From Methylotenera_A aquatica (GTDB lineage: Bacteria; Pseudomonadota; Gammaproteobacteria; Burkholderiales; Methylophilaceae), in NCBI GenBank assembly GCA_965601485.1, contig OZ271846.1:1860001-1924000 (forward strand): 64,000 bases of DNA, in the 5' to 3' direction. The first letter of the stretch is position 1. Each line of letters begins with the position of its first letter. A program made the translations under genes and the position numbers. This document shows positions 34,031 through 42,822 of the stretch, piece after piece. Below the pieces are notes generated by a model, which worked only from the letters and a program-made list of their open reading frames with translations, ran no database searches and was not told where the DNA came from.

Positions 34031-34831
34031 TTAACTTTTCACATCAACCGCGTGTGTAAAGCTTTTGCCTTCGTTATCGGTTGCTACCACTTCTAACTTA
34101 CCTGGCTCTGCCGGCACAAAATTGAATTTAAAATAGGGGTCTTCCGCCGTACCAACACCCACATCCACTGTCATCACTGGTTTACCGTTATATTTAAATT
34201 CCGTTTTATTAATGTAAAAAGCAGGCATAAAACCTTGTGTTACTAATTCACGCTGTAAGCCAGTTCGCATCACGTGCTTAATATTAAAAGTGGCTGGCGT
34301 TGCCGCGCCAATTTTAACTTTATCTACATTCATTTTAATTTTGCCAGACGCGGCACGAGTGGCCTTATCATCAATTTCTACCGTACCACCGCAGCCGCCT
34401 GCTGCTCGAATCTCACGCGATGCTAGATATAAATTACCTTTTGCATCTTCACCCACCAAACGCACAAAGGCATCCGTTTCAAAACGAATCCGTGTGGCCA
34501 ATTGAAAATCGCCTAATGCTTCAGTCAAATGATAAGTGGCTGTTAACGGAATCGGGTTGGCATCCACAAAAGCATATAACTTGGTGATTTTTACGCCACC
34601 AGCCGCGGCATTATCAATGCTATAAGTCACTGGCACTTGTGCACCACTTTCGGCGCGACGTTGCGCATCGATTTTCATGAAGGTAACCTCAGTCATAGGC
34701 CGCTTTTCAAAAAACGCTTCTTTCATCACAGGCCATAAGGTTGGATTAGGTTCAGCTATTACGCTTGAACTTGCGCCAATCAAGAAAACACATACAAGCA
34801 TTGAATTCACTAAAAATTGTTTGGTTTTCAT
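34031..34831 (-). CDS. Quinoprotein dehydrogenase-associated SoxYZ-like carrier
   Basis: 266 aa, exported (signal peptide to about SVIA, 26). The N-terminal half is SoxY-like and ends in AAGGCGGTVE, where the Cys of the GGCGG motif would be the carrier residue as in SoxY. The C-terminal half is a SoxZ-like domain. This fused form is typically found beside PQQ-dependent dehydrogenases rather than in sulfur oxidation loci (family knowledge). Its role is unproven. The pqqA gene 0.6 kb away supports a link to periplasmic quinoprotein oxidation. Confidence 0.88.
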   Translation of the reverse strand: MKTKQFLVNSMLVCVFLIGASSSVIAEPNPTLWPVMKEAFFEKRPMTEVTFMKIDAQRRAESGAQVPVTYSIDNAAAGGVKITKLYAFVDANPIPLTATYHLTEALGDFQLATRIRFETDAFVRLVGEDAKGNLYLASREIRAAGGCGGTVEIDDKATRAASGKIKMNVDKVKIGAATPATFNIKHVMRTGLQRELVTQGFMPAFYINKTEFKYNGKPVMTVDVGVGTAEDPYFKFNFVPAEPGKLEVVATDNEGKSFTHAVDVKS

Positions 34832-34955
34832 CTCTTCTCCAAATCTGCTTATGGCAAAGTTTACACTATTATTAAATAGGACTACATATTACCATTTTAG
34901 TTTTATTCAAGCACTTGTATGTAATGCAAGTCACACAACAAATATTAAGCTTTTA

Positions 34956-35348
34956 TTAGTTGTTGCGAAACTCTTCAAAATTAAGCTCAATACCATTACC
35001 AGCAGGGTCTTTAAAGTTAATTTGTTTGACGCCATTCATCAGCATGCGCGTGGTGTAAGGTATTGAATGAGAAGTTAAATGCGCTTCCATCGCTGGCATA
35101 TCGTTACAAGTAAACGATACATGGTCGTAGGTACCATTCACGTGTAAGTCAGGAGCACCAATACCTTTATTGTACTCAGCAATATGAAGCACATCATTTT
35201 CGCCAATGTATAACCAAAAACCATAACTGGTCGTTGCCGTTCGCGGCCCAACTCTCAAACCCACAATATCGCAGTAAAAATCGCGCAAAACATGCATCAT
35301 GTCACGATTGGCTCGAAGGTTGATATGGTTGATATCGGTAATTGGCAT
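34956..35348 (-). CDS. Glyoxalase/VOC-superfamily protein
   Basis: 130 aa, one vicinal-oxygen-chelate domain: INHINLRANRDMMHVLRDFY at the start, LHVNGTYDHVSFTC in the middle and GVKQINFKDPAGNGIELNFE at the end, with candidate metal ligands His8, the His of YDHVSF and the final Glu. It could be a dioxygenase, an isomerase or a resistance-type protein; the substrate is not predictable. It is a single gene. Confidence 0.85.
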   Translation of the reverse strand: MPITDINHINLRANRDMMHVLRDFYCDIVGLRVGPRTATTSYGFWLYIGENDVLHIAEYNKGIGAPDLHVNGTYDHVSFTCNDMPAMEAHLTSHSIPYTTRMLMNGVKQINFKDPAGNGIELNFEEFRNN

Positions 35349-35459
35349 AGCATCTCTTTAAAAAATGTAATTCACGATGCGTTAACTTGGCACATCGAGT
35401 AGAGAATACAATCAGCAAAGGAAGCATATGTAAGGACTTTATCGCGAAGTGAGTGCATT

Positions 35460-37250
35460 TTAAACGGCTGGATTTTGTAAGCGAAGGCGTATATGCAACT
35501 CTCGCAGTTGTTTATCATCCACTTCATTTGGTGCATTGGTCATTAAACATTGTGCACGTTGCGTTTTTGGGAAGGCGATGACATCACGAATCGATTCGGC
35601 ACCTGCCATTAATGTTACTAAACGGTCTAAACCAAACGCCAAACCGCCATGAGGAGGAGCGCCGTATTGTAGAGCGTCCAACAAGAAGCCGAATTTTTCT
35701 TGTGCATCTTCTTTACTAATTTTCAGCGCATCGAAAACTTTAGATTGCACATCTTGCTTGTGGATGCGCACTGAACCGCCGCCCACTTCCCAGCCGTTTA
35801 GTACCATATCGTAGGCTTTAGATAAACACGCTCCTGGGTTAGAAACCAACATCTCTTCGTGGCCATCTTTTGGCGCGGTAAACGGATGATGCAATGCTGC
35901 CCAGCGATCGTTTTCTTCATCGTGTTCAAACATGGGGAAATCAACCACCCATAGTGGCGCCCATGCGCGACCATCCACATGACCTTTATCGTGGCCAACT
36001 TTTAAGCGTAATGCGCCTAACGCCTCGTTAACCACTTTGGTTTTATCTGCACCAAAGAATACGATATCGCCATTTTGTGCACCTGTGCGGTCAATAATCG
36101 CTTGCAAGGCGGTAGCGTGAATGTTTTTTACGATTGGGCTTTGCAAGCCCTCTTCGTTCAATTTATTCACATCATTGATTTTGATGTAAGCCAAACCTTT
36201 TGCGCCATAAATTTTGACAAATTCGGTATAGGCATCAATTTCACTTCTTGCAATCGTTGCGCCACTTGGTACACGTAAGGCCGCCACGCGACCGCCAGTC
36301 ATGTTAGCTGCACCTGCGAATACTTTAAAATCCACATCTTTCATCACATCTGAAAGTTCTGTGATTTCCAGAGTCACACGCATATCCGGTTTATCTGAAC
36401 CGTATCGGTTTATGGCCTCACTAAAGGGCATGCGTGGAAATTTGACTGGCAAATCTACGTTTTGAACAGACTTAAGCATTTGTCGAATCATCTCTTCGAC
36501 AATGTCCATAATCTCATTTTCACTCAAAAATGAGGTCTCAATATCCACTTGTGTGAATTCTGGTTGACGATCTGCACGCAAGTCTTCATCGCGGAAACAT
36601 TTTGTAATTTGGAAATAACGGTCAAAGCCCGATACCATTAATAATTGCTTGAATAACTGCGGTGATTGAGGCAATGCAAAGAACTGGCCGGCATGTACGC
36701 GGCTTGGCACTAGATAGTCGCGCGCGCCTTCTGGCGTACTGCGGGTTAGCATCGGTGTTTCCACCTCAATAAAACCGTTTACATCTAAATAATCACGCAA
36801 AGTTTTAGCCACGCGATAGCGCAACATCATATTTTTTTGCATTGCTGGGCGACGCAAATCAATATAGCGGTGTTCAAGTCTTACTGTTTCAGTCAGATTT
36901 TCATCATCTAACATAAAGGGCGGCGTAAGCGATGCGTTTAAAACTTCAATTTCGGTGGCAATCATTTCTACTTCGCCAGTCGACAAGTTAGCGTTTACCG
37001 CGCCTTCTGGGCGGGCACGTACAACACAGGTAATTTTTAATACGTATTCACTGCGCACCGATTCGGCTATTTTAAAGGCTTCAACCGTATCAGGGTTAAC
37101 GACAATTTGTGCCATACCTTCACGGTCGCGCAAATCAATAAAAATAACACCTCCATGATCGCGGCGGCGATGCGCCCAGCCACATAAGCTAACTGTTTGG
37201 CCAATGTGGCTCCGGTTTAAGTGGCCGCAATAATGTGTACGCATAGTCAT
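35460..37250 (-). CDS. aspS: Aspartyl-tRNA synthetase
   Basis: Charges tRNA-Asp (and, in bacteria lacking AsnRS, also tRNA-Asn). 596 aa, bacterial type with an N-terminal OB anticodon-binding domain (GQTVSLCGWAHRRRDHGGVI), class II motif 2 (FRDEDLRADRQPEFTQVD), a GAD insertion domain (about 290-420) and motif 3 (GLAFGLDRLVTLM). MRTHYCG at codon 3 is an equally likely start. It is followed on the same strand, after 50 bp reading upstream, by the DUF502 gene; fmdB-DUF502-aspS is a common betaproteobacterial arrangement. Confidence 0.97.
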   Translation of the reverse strand: MTMRTHYCGHLNRSHIGQTVSLCGWAHRRRDHGGVIFIDLRDREGMAQIVVNPDTVEAFKIAESVRSEYVLKITCVVRARPEGAVNANLSTGEVEMIATEIEVLNASLTPPFMLDDENLTETVRLEHRYIDLRRPAMQKNMMLRYRVAKTLRDYLDVNGFIEVETPMLTRSTPEGARDYLVPSRVHAGQFFALPQSPQLFKQLLMVSGFDRYFQITKCFRDEDLRADRQPEFTQVDIETSFLSENEIMDIVEEMIRQMLKSVQNVDLPVKFPRMPFSEAINRYGSDKPDMRVTLEITELSDVMKDVDFKVFAGAANMTGGRVAALRVPSGATIARSEIDAYTEFVKIYGAKGLAYIKINDVNKLNEEGLQSPIVKNIHATALQAIIDRTGAQNGDIVFFGADKTKVVNEALGALRLKVGHDKGHVDGRAWAPLWVVDFPMFEHDEENDRWAALHHPFTAPKDGHEEMLVSNPGACLSKAYDMVLNGWEVGGGSVRIHKQDVQSKVFDALKISKEDAQEKFGFLLDALQYGAPPHGGLAFGLDRLVTLMAGAESIRDVIAFPKTQRAQCLMTNAPNEVDDKQLRELHIRLRLQNPAV

Positions 37251-37300
37251 AAAAATAAATTTCGTTAAATTGTGGTGTTAATTAAAAATTACTAAAAATT

Positions 37301-37915
37301 TTACAGTGGCAGCTCACGGGTTTTGCGATCTCTCGGCGTGACTGTACCCATGCTGATAATGTACTTCAATGCCTCATCTACGCTCATATCAAGCTCAATT
37401 GCATCGGCTCTTGGCAGCATGAGAAAAAAGCCAGAAGTTGGATTAGGCGTGGTGGGCACATAAACACTTACATAATCGCCAATCAAATAGTTACTGACAT
37501 CACCGCCTGGCGAGCCAGTTAAAAAGGCTATTGTCCAACTATCTTGGCGTGGGTATTGAATTAATAAGGCTTTGCGAAATGCGTTACCAGAGTCTGAAAA
37601 CAAGGTGTCAGATACTTGTTTAACGCTTGAATAAATAGTTTTGACGAAGGGCACGCGAGAGAGTAAATTTTCCCATAAGGCTATTAATTGCTGTCCAAAT
37701 ATGTTGGTTGCTATTAAACCTGTGACAAAAATAATCACCAAGGTGAGGATTGCGCCCAAACCAGGCACATTAAACCCGAATACATTTTTAGGTTGCCAAG
37801 CTTGCGGTAACAATTGCAAGCTTTGATCCATGGTTTGAATAAGGGTTGTAACCACCCAAATGGTAATGAATAAGGGCACCAACACTAGCAAACCAGTTAT
37901 AAAGTACTTTTTCAT
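37301..37915 (-). CDS. DUF502 membrane protein
   Basis: 204 aa. Two N-terminal membrane helices (FITGLLVLVPLFITIWVVTT and GLGAILTLVIIFVTGLIATN) are followed by a cytosolic domain with PFVKTIYSSVKQVSDTLF and YVPTTPNPTSGFFLMLPR, both typical of DUF502. Function unknown. It sits 15 bp from the fmdB-like gene and 50 bp from aspS, so it is part of one operon. Confidence 0.92.
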   Translation of the reverse strand: MKKYFITGLLVLVPLFITIWVVTTLIQTMDQSLQLLPQAWQPKNVFGFNVPGLGAILTLVIIFVTGLIATNIFGQQLIALWENLLSRVPFVKTIYSSVKQVSDTLFSDSGNAFRKALLIQYPRQDSWTIAFLTGSPGGDVSNYLIGDYVSVYVPTTPNPTSGFFLMLPRADAIELDMSVDEALKYIISMGTVTPRDRKTRELPL

Positions 37916-37930
37916 AAAATTTAATTCGCT

Positions 37931-38209
37931 TTAGTGACAGGCACAACCTGTTTTGCATGCAGCAGGGGCATCCAAGGTACTTGCAGAAGTATCTGAAGCC
38001 ACTGTTGACGAGGCCGGTTTTGGTGATTTATCTTTGAAATCGGTGGCATACCAGCCGCTACCGCTTAACTGAAAACTGGGCGCTGAGAGCATTTTATTAA
38101 ATGTATCTTGATTGCAATTTGGGCACGTACTGGTGCTTTTATCGCTTATTTTACGCAATAGCTCTAGCTTGTGGCCGCAGCTTGTGCAATGGAAATCATA
38201 AATTGGCAT
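37931..38209 (-). CDS. FmdB-type zinc ribbon regulatory protein
   Basis: 92 aa. The N-terminal zinc ribbon has MPIYDFHCTSCGH and TCPNCNQ as the two CxxC knuckles, then a Ser/Ala/Thr-rich linker and a Cys-rich end (ACKTGCACH). The FmdB family is named after a methylotroph formamidase-linked regulator; most members are uncharacterised. It is the first gene of the fmdB-DUF502-aspS run. Confidence 0.92.
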   Translation of the reverse strand: MPIYDFHCTSCGHKLELLRKISDKSTSTCPNCNQDTFNKMLSAPSFQLSGSGWYATDFKDKSPKPASSTVASDTSASTLDAPAACKTGCACH

Positions 38210-38332
38210 AATTTTAGCTTTTAAAATTACAAATAATGTAAAGACAAAATTATAACTGATGTTGACTAAATGTTTTACTGCAAGTGTTTAATTGCAAATG
38301 TTTTACGTGTGTATTTGTTGTCATTTTAGGCG

Positions 38333-38605
38333 CTAGGTAGGATAGCAAGATAATGTATTAAAAACGTTTAAAGTCAGTGTTTTAATCACTTGCTTGTAGT
38401 CTTCACCATTGGCTGTGGTAAAGTCATTGGGTACGGCCACATTTAAAATAAGATTCTCGACCATTACGCATGCTGACAAGACCATGTTGACCACCGAAAA
38501 AACCGCGCTCAATACAGGAGACATCATTTCGACCAGCTGCAATTGCAGGAAGTTTAGCAACATATCCGCATCATTAGTTAGCTCTAATGCCTTAATTGGC
38601 ATCAC
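38333..38605 (-). CDS. Hypothetical protein next to IS debris
   Basis: 90-aa frame, MMPIKALELTNDADMLLNFL through LSCYPT. I recognise no family. It is rich in Leu, Val and Asn, with a hydrophobic stretch SPVLSAVFSVVNMVLSACVM but no clear membrane topology. The start lies 14 bp from the probable IS end at 38619, so the gene could be the surviving 3' part of something cut by the insertion. Confidence 0.35.
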   Translation of the reverse strand: MMPIKALELTNDADMLLNFLQLQLVEMMSPVLSAVFSVVNMVLSACVMVENLILNVAVPNDFTTANGEDYKQVIKTLTLNVFNTLSCYPT

Positions 38606-38618
38606 GTCGGTTAATTTG

Positions 38619-38642
38619 AGGGTATCCCGTATTTTGTGTTAA
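38619..38642. repeat. Probable IS256-type terminal inverted repeat (right end)
   Basis: Just beyond the transposase stop, read on the minus strand, is TTAACACAAAATACGGGATA followed by CCC. Its position and TTxACACAAAAT-like sequence fit the end of an IS256-family element. I did not find a matching copy at the other end near 39250-39330. Confidence 0.4.
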
Positions 38643-38670
38643 CGCCAGTTAATTACTGCTGAGGCATACT

Positions 38671-39230
38671 CTATTCAAACTGGATAGTAAACCTATTTAA
38701 ATCAGGTTTCCAGTCACGCAGTGTCATCGTCCATTTCTTGCTGATATTAATCAGCGCCAAATAGAACAATTTCATGACCGCATCATCGTCAGGAAATGAG
38801 CCACGGCTCTGCGTTACTTTAGGTAAACTCATTTTTACAGACTAAATAGCATTGGTGGTGTGAATTATTCTACGTATCTCTGGTGAGTAATCAAAAAAAG
38901 GGTGGTACGTGCCCAGTTATTCCATCAGGATTGCGCTATGGTTGGATACGGAGTGTTCCATATAGCCTCAAACTCCGTGAGATACTGTTTGGCTTCAGCC
39001 TCGGTCGCTGCAGAGTAGATACGCTTTAAATCAGCCGCCACAAGGTCACGCTTATTCCATCCTAAGTAATTCAAACTGTTGAGCACCATATGCACAATAA
39101 AAACTGCACTGCTGCCTTAGGGTAGAACGCTTCAATGGCTTCAGGGAAGCACTTTAAGTCATCCACGCAGGTAATGAAGATATCCGTCACGCCGCGGTTC
39201 TTAAGCTCAGTGAGGAATGGTTTTCACTTA
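38671..39230 (-). pseudogene. Degraded IS256-family (mutator type) transposase
   Basis: Minus-strand fragments in changing frames align with the C-terminal 60% of an IS256-type transposase: FLTELKNRGVTDIFITCVDD (the catalytic Asp region), then LNSLNYLGWNKRDLVAADLK and TEAEAKQYLTEFEAIWNTPY, then SRGSFPDDDAVMKLFYLAL, NISKKWTMTLRDWKPDLNRF and a stop at 38671. There are at least two frameshifts and three in-frame stops, and the N-terminus is gone. The element cannot move by itself. Confidence 0.85.
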
Positions 39231-39370
39231 AAGCAACTTTGGGTCGAGCAGCGATATCCTAAGTCTAGTCGAGTTTTATGAAGTCCAACCCTGTATCACC
39301 CTAATTCATTAAATTGCTCAAATCTAATTTATGAAATTTTTTACTTGCGCACCACATCACACCAAAACAT

Positions 39371-39400
39371 AAAAAAGCCACTGCTAAGTGTGGCTTTTTA
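39371..39400 (-). terminator. Intrinsic terminator after the metY-like gene
   Basis: AAAAAGCCAC, a 6-nt loop and GTGTGGCTTTTT, 13 bp beyond the stop codon at 39413. Confidence 0.85.
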
Positions 39401-39412
39401 GAATGAGTGCTA

Positions 39413-40690
39413 TTATTTTGAAGCCTCAATTGCTTGTTTAACATCCCCAATGATGTCATCAATATGCTCAATACCCACTGAAATTCTTATCAAATCTTCA
39501 CTAACACCAGCCAAAACTTTTTGTTCTGGGGTTAATTGTCTATGTAAGGTTGATGCTGGATGGCATGCGAGTGATTTCGCATCCCCCATACTAAGTACCC
39601 TCAAAATTATTTGAAGTGCGTCAATAAATTTAGCAGCTGCCTCACTTCCACCCTTAATGCCAAAACTGATGATGCCTGAGGCTTGGCCATTCGTTATTTT
39701 TTTACAAACATCATGATATTTATCGTTAGGCAGAGCGGCATAATTTACCCATTCTACTCGTTCGTGTTTTTCTAGGTAAGTGGCTAACGCAAGGGCATTT
39801 TGGCAATGTCGCTCCATCCTTACGCCCAATGATTCAAGCCCCAGCATGATTAAAAAAGCACTATGGGGTGACAAGCAGGCTCCTGATTCTCTTAAAGGAA
39901 CAACCCGACAACATGCAATAAACGCAGCTGCGCCAAAGTGTTCCGTATATATAACTCCGTGGTAAGAAGGGTCTGGTTGATTAAGCATTGGATATTTCTT
40001 TGCCGCTTTAACCCAATCAAATTTTCCCGAATCAACAATGATTCCGCCAATCGTCGCCCCATGACCATCTATATATTTTGTAAGAGAGTGAATAACAATG
40101 TCCGCTCCAAAATCAATAGGTTTGCATATATAGGGTGTGGCTACCGTATTATCTACTATCAAAGGGATACCATGTTTATGCGCAATATCTGCAAACTTCT
40201 TTAGATCAATAATATTGCCTAAAGGATTGCCAATTGATTCGCAATAGATAGCCTTAGTATTTTCATCTATTGCTTCATCAAGACCCTTGAAATCTGCTCC
40301 ATCCACCATTTTCACAGTAATGCCCTGCTTAGGGAAGCTATGCATAAAACAGTTATATGTCCCTCCGTATAGCTGATTGGTACTCACAATGTTATCCCCA
40401 GATCTTGCAATACACTGGATAGCATAAGTAATTGCCGCCATGCCAGAGGCAAGAGATAACGCTCCAATACCTCCCTCCATTGCCGCGACTCTTTTTTCAA
40501 GTACAGCGTTAGTAGGATTACCTATTCTTGAATAAATATTTCCTTCGACCTTAAGGTCAAACAAGTCTGCGCCATGCTGCGTATCGTCAATGGTGAATCC
40601 TGATGTTTGATAGATTGGTGTTGTTGCTGCTTTTTGGTCATTTTTATCTGAATCATAACCATGATGTAGCGCTATTGTTTCAAGTTTCAT
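39413..40690 (-). CDS. O-acetylhomoserine sulfhydrylase family (MetY-type), PLP enzyme
   Basis: About 425 aa. The Cys/Met metabolism PLP-dependent family is clear: YSRIGNPTNAVLEKRVAAME, SLASGMAAI, the PLP lysine in HSLTKYIDGHG, GACLSPHSAFLIMLGLESL and SLACHPASTLHRQL. Length and the long C-terminal insert favour MetY (O-acetylhomoserine plus sulfide to homocysteine) over MetB/MetC. I use codon 5 of the frame as start because GGA lies 8 nt before it. A flavin monooxygenase gene ends 7-19 bp upstream, so the two are one transcript. It could be a specialised thiol- or sulfur-transfer enzyme rather than the housekeeping one. Confidence 0.9.
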   Translation of the reverse strand: MKLETIALHHGYDSDKNDQKAATTPIYQTSGFTIDDTQHGADLFDLKVEGNIYSRIGNPTNAVLEKRVAAMEGGIGALSLASGMAAITYAIQCIARSGDNIVSTNQLYGGTYNCFMHSFPKQGITVKMVDGADFKGLDEAIDENTKAIYCESIGNPLGNIIDLKKFADIAHKHGIPLIVDNTVATPYICKPIDFGADIVIHSLTKYIDGHGATIGGIIVDSGKFDWVKAAKKYPMLNQPDPSYHGVIYTEHFGAAAFIACCRVVPLRESGACLSPHSAFLIMLGLESLGVRMERHCQNALALATYLEKHERVEWVNYAALPNDKYHDVCKKITNGQASGIISFGIKGGSEAAAKFIDALQIILRVLSMGDAKSLACHPASTLHRQLTPEQKVLAGVSEDLIRISVGIEHIDDIIGDVKQAIEASK

Positions 40691-40709
40691 AAGTGTATCC
40701 ATTTAAATA

Positions 40710-42035
40710 TCATTTGAAATCTACTGCTACATCATTAATTCTTGCCCATTTGAAAATTAGATAATCTATGTAGTAATTTGAGTTATAAAATTTATAAGTT
40801 CGATTAGGAAATTTGTCTACTGATCGTAATACATAATTTGCTTCTATTGATGGCTTTGATTTTTTACCCAAGTATTTAGGTGTGCAAGTCTCTAATCTCT
40901 TTTTCTCCATATACTTAAGTGTTCGGCAAATACGCTGACTAACTATTTCGCATCTAGCAGTCCAGCTAAAATTGATATATCCGGTATGTGCAAAAAGATT
41001 CGGAATGCCACTAAACATCATTCCCCTATACCAACTCGTATCATTAAGGTGTATTTTTTTGTCGTTAACTAAGATTTCAATACCACCTAGTAATTGCGCG
41101 TTAAGGCCTGTGGCCATAATGGTAAGATCACATTCAATAACTTTTCCATTTTTTAACTTAATACCATTTTTTTCGAAATTACTAACCTCTTGGTGTTCTA
41201 CAGATACTTTATTTAGCTTTACAGCATTAAAATAATCATTATCTAGGCTACAAGCAGGTCGTTGATCCCAGTAATCATAAGAAGGTATGTTGGTGTTATT
41301 GTAATAAGGGTAGCGAGCTATAATCTTTCTTTTATATGATTTTTTAAAAAGCCTGCTATGAAAATAATCCATTAAGGTTTCAAACGTTTTATAGCCTCGT
41401 GTTGATTTTTCTTTACCATCTACATTTACAATCCACGCAGCACTTCGTTGTATTAATGTTACCTTCTTAGCTTCTTTTACAATTGCCGGTGTCATTGTTA
41501 CAGCCGTGCATCCACTTCCAATTATAGCTACACTCTTATTTTTAAACTCCACATCTCCCCAATCTTGGGTATGTACAATCTTTCCTTGGTATTTGTTTTG
41601 ATCTTTAAAGATGGGAAAATTAGGCTGTGTATAATCACGCGATCCAGTGCAGCAAATAACATATTTACTGGCGAAATCTTTACAGCTTGTTTTTGTAGTC
41701 CATTGGGTATCAATCCAGGATAATGATATTACCTTTGTATCAAATAATATACGTTCTCTGATATTAAACTTTTTTGCAGTATCAGTTAAATAAGCTTTGA
41801 TATCTCTTCCTTGAGCTATTATTGATCCCTGCCAAGGATTAAAGCTGAACCCGTAGGTATACATATCAGTGTCTGAACGAACCCCCGGGAACTTCATTTG
41901 ATCCCAAGTGCCACCAAGATCACTTCTTGCCTCTAATATCACATACGTAAGATTGGGGAAATTTTTTTGTAAGTAATATGCCGTTGTTATCCCAGCTATT
42001 CCAGAACCAATAATAACTACATCTATTTTATTCAT
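40710..42035 (-). CDS. Flavin-containing monooxygenase (Baeyer-Villiger/FMO type)
   Basis: 441 aa. FAD-binding GSGIAG near the N-terminus, the LGGTWDQMKFPGVRSDTDMY segment typical of these enzymes, the fingerprint YQGKIVHTQDW (FxGxxxHTxxW with Tyr for Phe), and the NADPH-binding GSGCTAVT. It is shorter than classical Baeyer-Villiger enzymes (500-550 aa). Similar proteins oxidise ketones, amines or sulfides, so the substrate is open. The gene is more AT-rich than its chromosomal neighbours and uses many ATA/AAA/AAT codons. Its sole partner is the MetY-like gene. Confidence 0.88.
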   Translation of the reverse strand: MNKIDVVIIGSGIAGITTAYYLQKNFPNLTYVILEARSDLGGTWDQMKFPGVRSDTDMYTYGFSFNPWQGSIIAQGRDIKAYLTDTAKKFNIRERILFDTKVISLSWIDTQWTTKTSCKDFASKYVICCTGSRDYTQPNFPIFKDQNKYQGKIVHTQDWGDVEFKNKSVAIIGSGCTAVTMTPAIVKEAKKVTLIQRSAAWIVNVDGKEKSTRGYKTFETLMDYFHSRLFKKSYKRKIIARYPYYNNTNIPSYDYWDQRPACSLDNDYFNAVKLNKVSVEHQEVSNFEKNGIKLKNGKVIECDLTIMATGLNAQLLGGIEILVNDKKIHLNDTSWYRGMMFSGIPNLFAHTGYINFSWTARCEIVSQRICRTLKYMEKKRLETCTPKYLGKKSKPSIEANYVLRSVDKFPNRTYKFYNSNYYIDYLIFKWARINDVAVDFK

Positions 42036-42049
42036 CTTTATTCATCCTC

Positions 42050-42402
42050 TACCAATCAATATTTATAGTGAATGCCATAAGGGCTAAAAAAATAATTTAA
42101 TTTAGCTGTGTTTTTTGCTTGAGTGTGTTTTTTTAATGCCAAATGTAATGTTAGAAATTATCCATGGTAACTGCCGTAGTATCTGCGCCACCCCCATTAA
42201 AGTCAACTAAAGCTGATTAACTGGGGGGCTATTTTCAAAAGAGTAAATATTCTCTGAAAATCCTACCTTTCGATTGTAAATTTAAAATGACAAAAATCTC
42301 CAGATTCCGGATCTTTTTTAGCATCCCCCCTTTTTTTCCTGCCCACTGACCCACCCAACCTGTCTAAAAATTCCTTAAATACTGTAAATTATCGACTTCT
42401 GG
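42050..42402. other. Intergenic upstream of the monooxygenase
   Basis: AT-rich with C-runs (CCCCCC near 42325). No ORF with recognisable features. It should contain the promoter of the monooxygenase-metY pair on the minus strand, but I cannot single out a convincing one. Confidence 0.35.
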
Positions 42403-42693
42403 TAGAGGTTAGCTCATTTGGTAGAACAGCGGACTCATATGTAGATGTGCATACGACAGGAAACTGTGTATGGGATGGTGTCAAATTCGGTGAAACCTGT
42501 CGGTAGCAAAATGGACTTGGCAATGCCGATCTAAGCTTCAAACAGAAATGTTTGTTAAACGTTTAGAGACTAGACGACACCTATCTAAAGCAATCGTCGA
42601 GATTGTTATGCTGAAGGCATAGTCCAAGGAGGCAGGAAACCGTCACTAAACAGGATCCTTTGGTGCGGTGTTCGACTGACAAAGAGGCCACCA
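42403..42693 (+). pseudogene. Degenerate tRNA-Ile(CAU) pseudogene carrying a group I intron
   Basis: Exon 1 is 42403-42438 and exon 2 is 42654-42693, with CCA at 42691-42693. The D-stem GCTC, the anticodon end GGACTCAT and the T-loop TTCGACT survive. The acceptor strands (TAGAGGT against AGAGGCC) do not pair, the T stem is broken (CGGTG/GACAA) and the anticodon stem has a mismatch. It cannot make a working tRNA. A terminator follows. It appears to be a decayed copy of the gene at 5032-5325 (opposite strand). Confidence 0.82.
42439..42653 (+). ncRNA. Second group I intron copy, partly degenerate
   Basis: 215 nt, the same length as the intron at 5072-5286 and clearly homologous along its whole length. 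Shared blocks include GGGATGGTGTCAAATTCGGT, GAAACCT, GAGACTAGACG, CTAAAGCAATCGTC and GAAGGCATAGTCCA. P7 (GACTA/TAGTC) is intact. Changes occur around P8 (TTATGCTG for GTATGGTG) and P3. It could still fold, but its exons are ruined. Confidence 0.82.
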
Positions 42694-42697
42694 TTTG

Positions 42698-42732
42698 AGA
42701 CGATCTAGGGAGAAATCTCTAGGTCGTTTTTG
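42698..42732 (+). terminator. Terminator after the tRNA-Ile pseudogene
   Basis: ACGATCTAGGGAG and TCTCTAGGTCGT with a 3-nt loop, then five Ts. It has the same position relative to CCA as the terminator of the intact gene, so the copied unit included its terminator. Confidence 0.75.
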
Positions 42733-42767
42733 ATTTAAGAAAGCTCTTATACATTTCAGGAGTGCGT

Positions 42768-42814
42768 GACTGTTAATCCGTGTGTCCCTGGTTCGAGCCC
42801 AGGTCGAGGAGCCA
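42768..42814 (+). pseudogene. 3' half of tRNA-Asn(GUU), probable attachment-site relic
   Basis: The anticodon loop CTGTTAA with TCCGT, an intact T arm (CCTGG TTCGAGC CCAGG), acceptor strand TCGAGGA, discriminator G and CCA match tRNA-Asn. The upstream sequence is not a tRNA: 27-29 of the anticodon stem do not pair and no D arm exists. A tRNA 3' half without its 5' half is what integration into a tRNA gene leaves at the far end of an island. The intact tRNA-Asn is not in this window. Confidence 0.8.
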
Positions 42815-42822
42815 AATACTTA

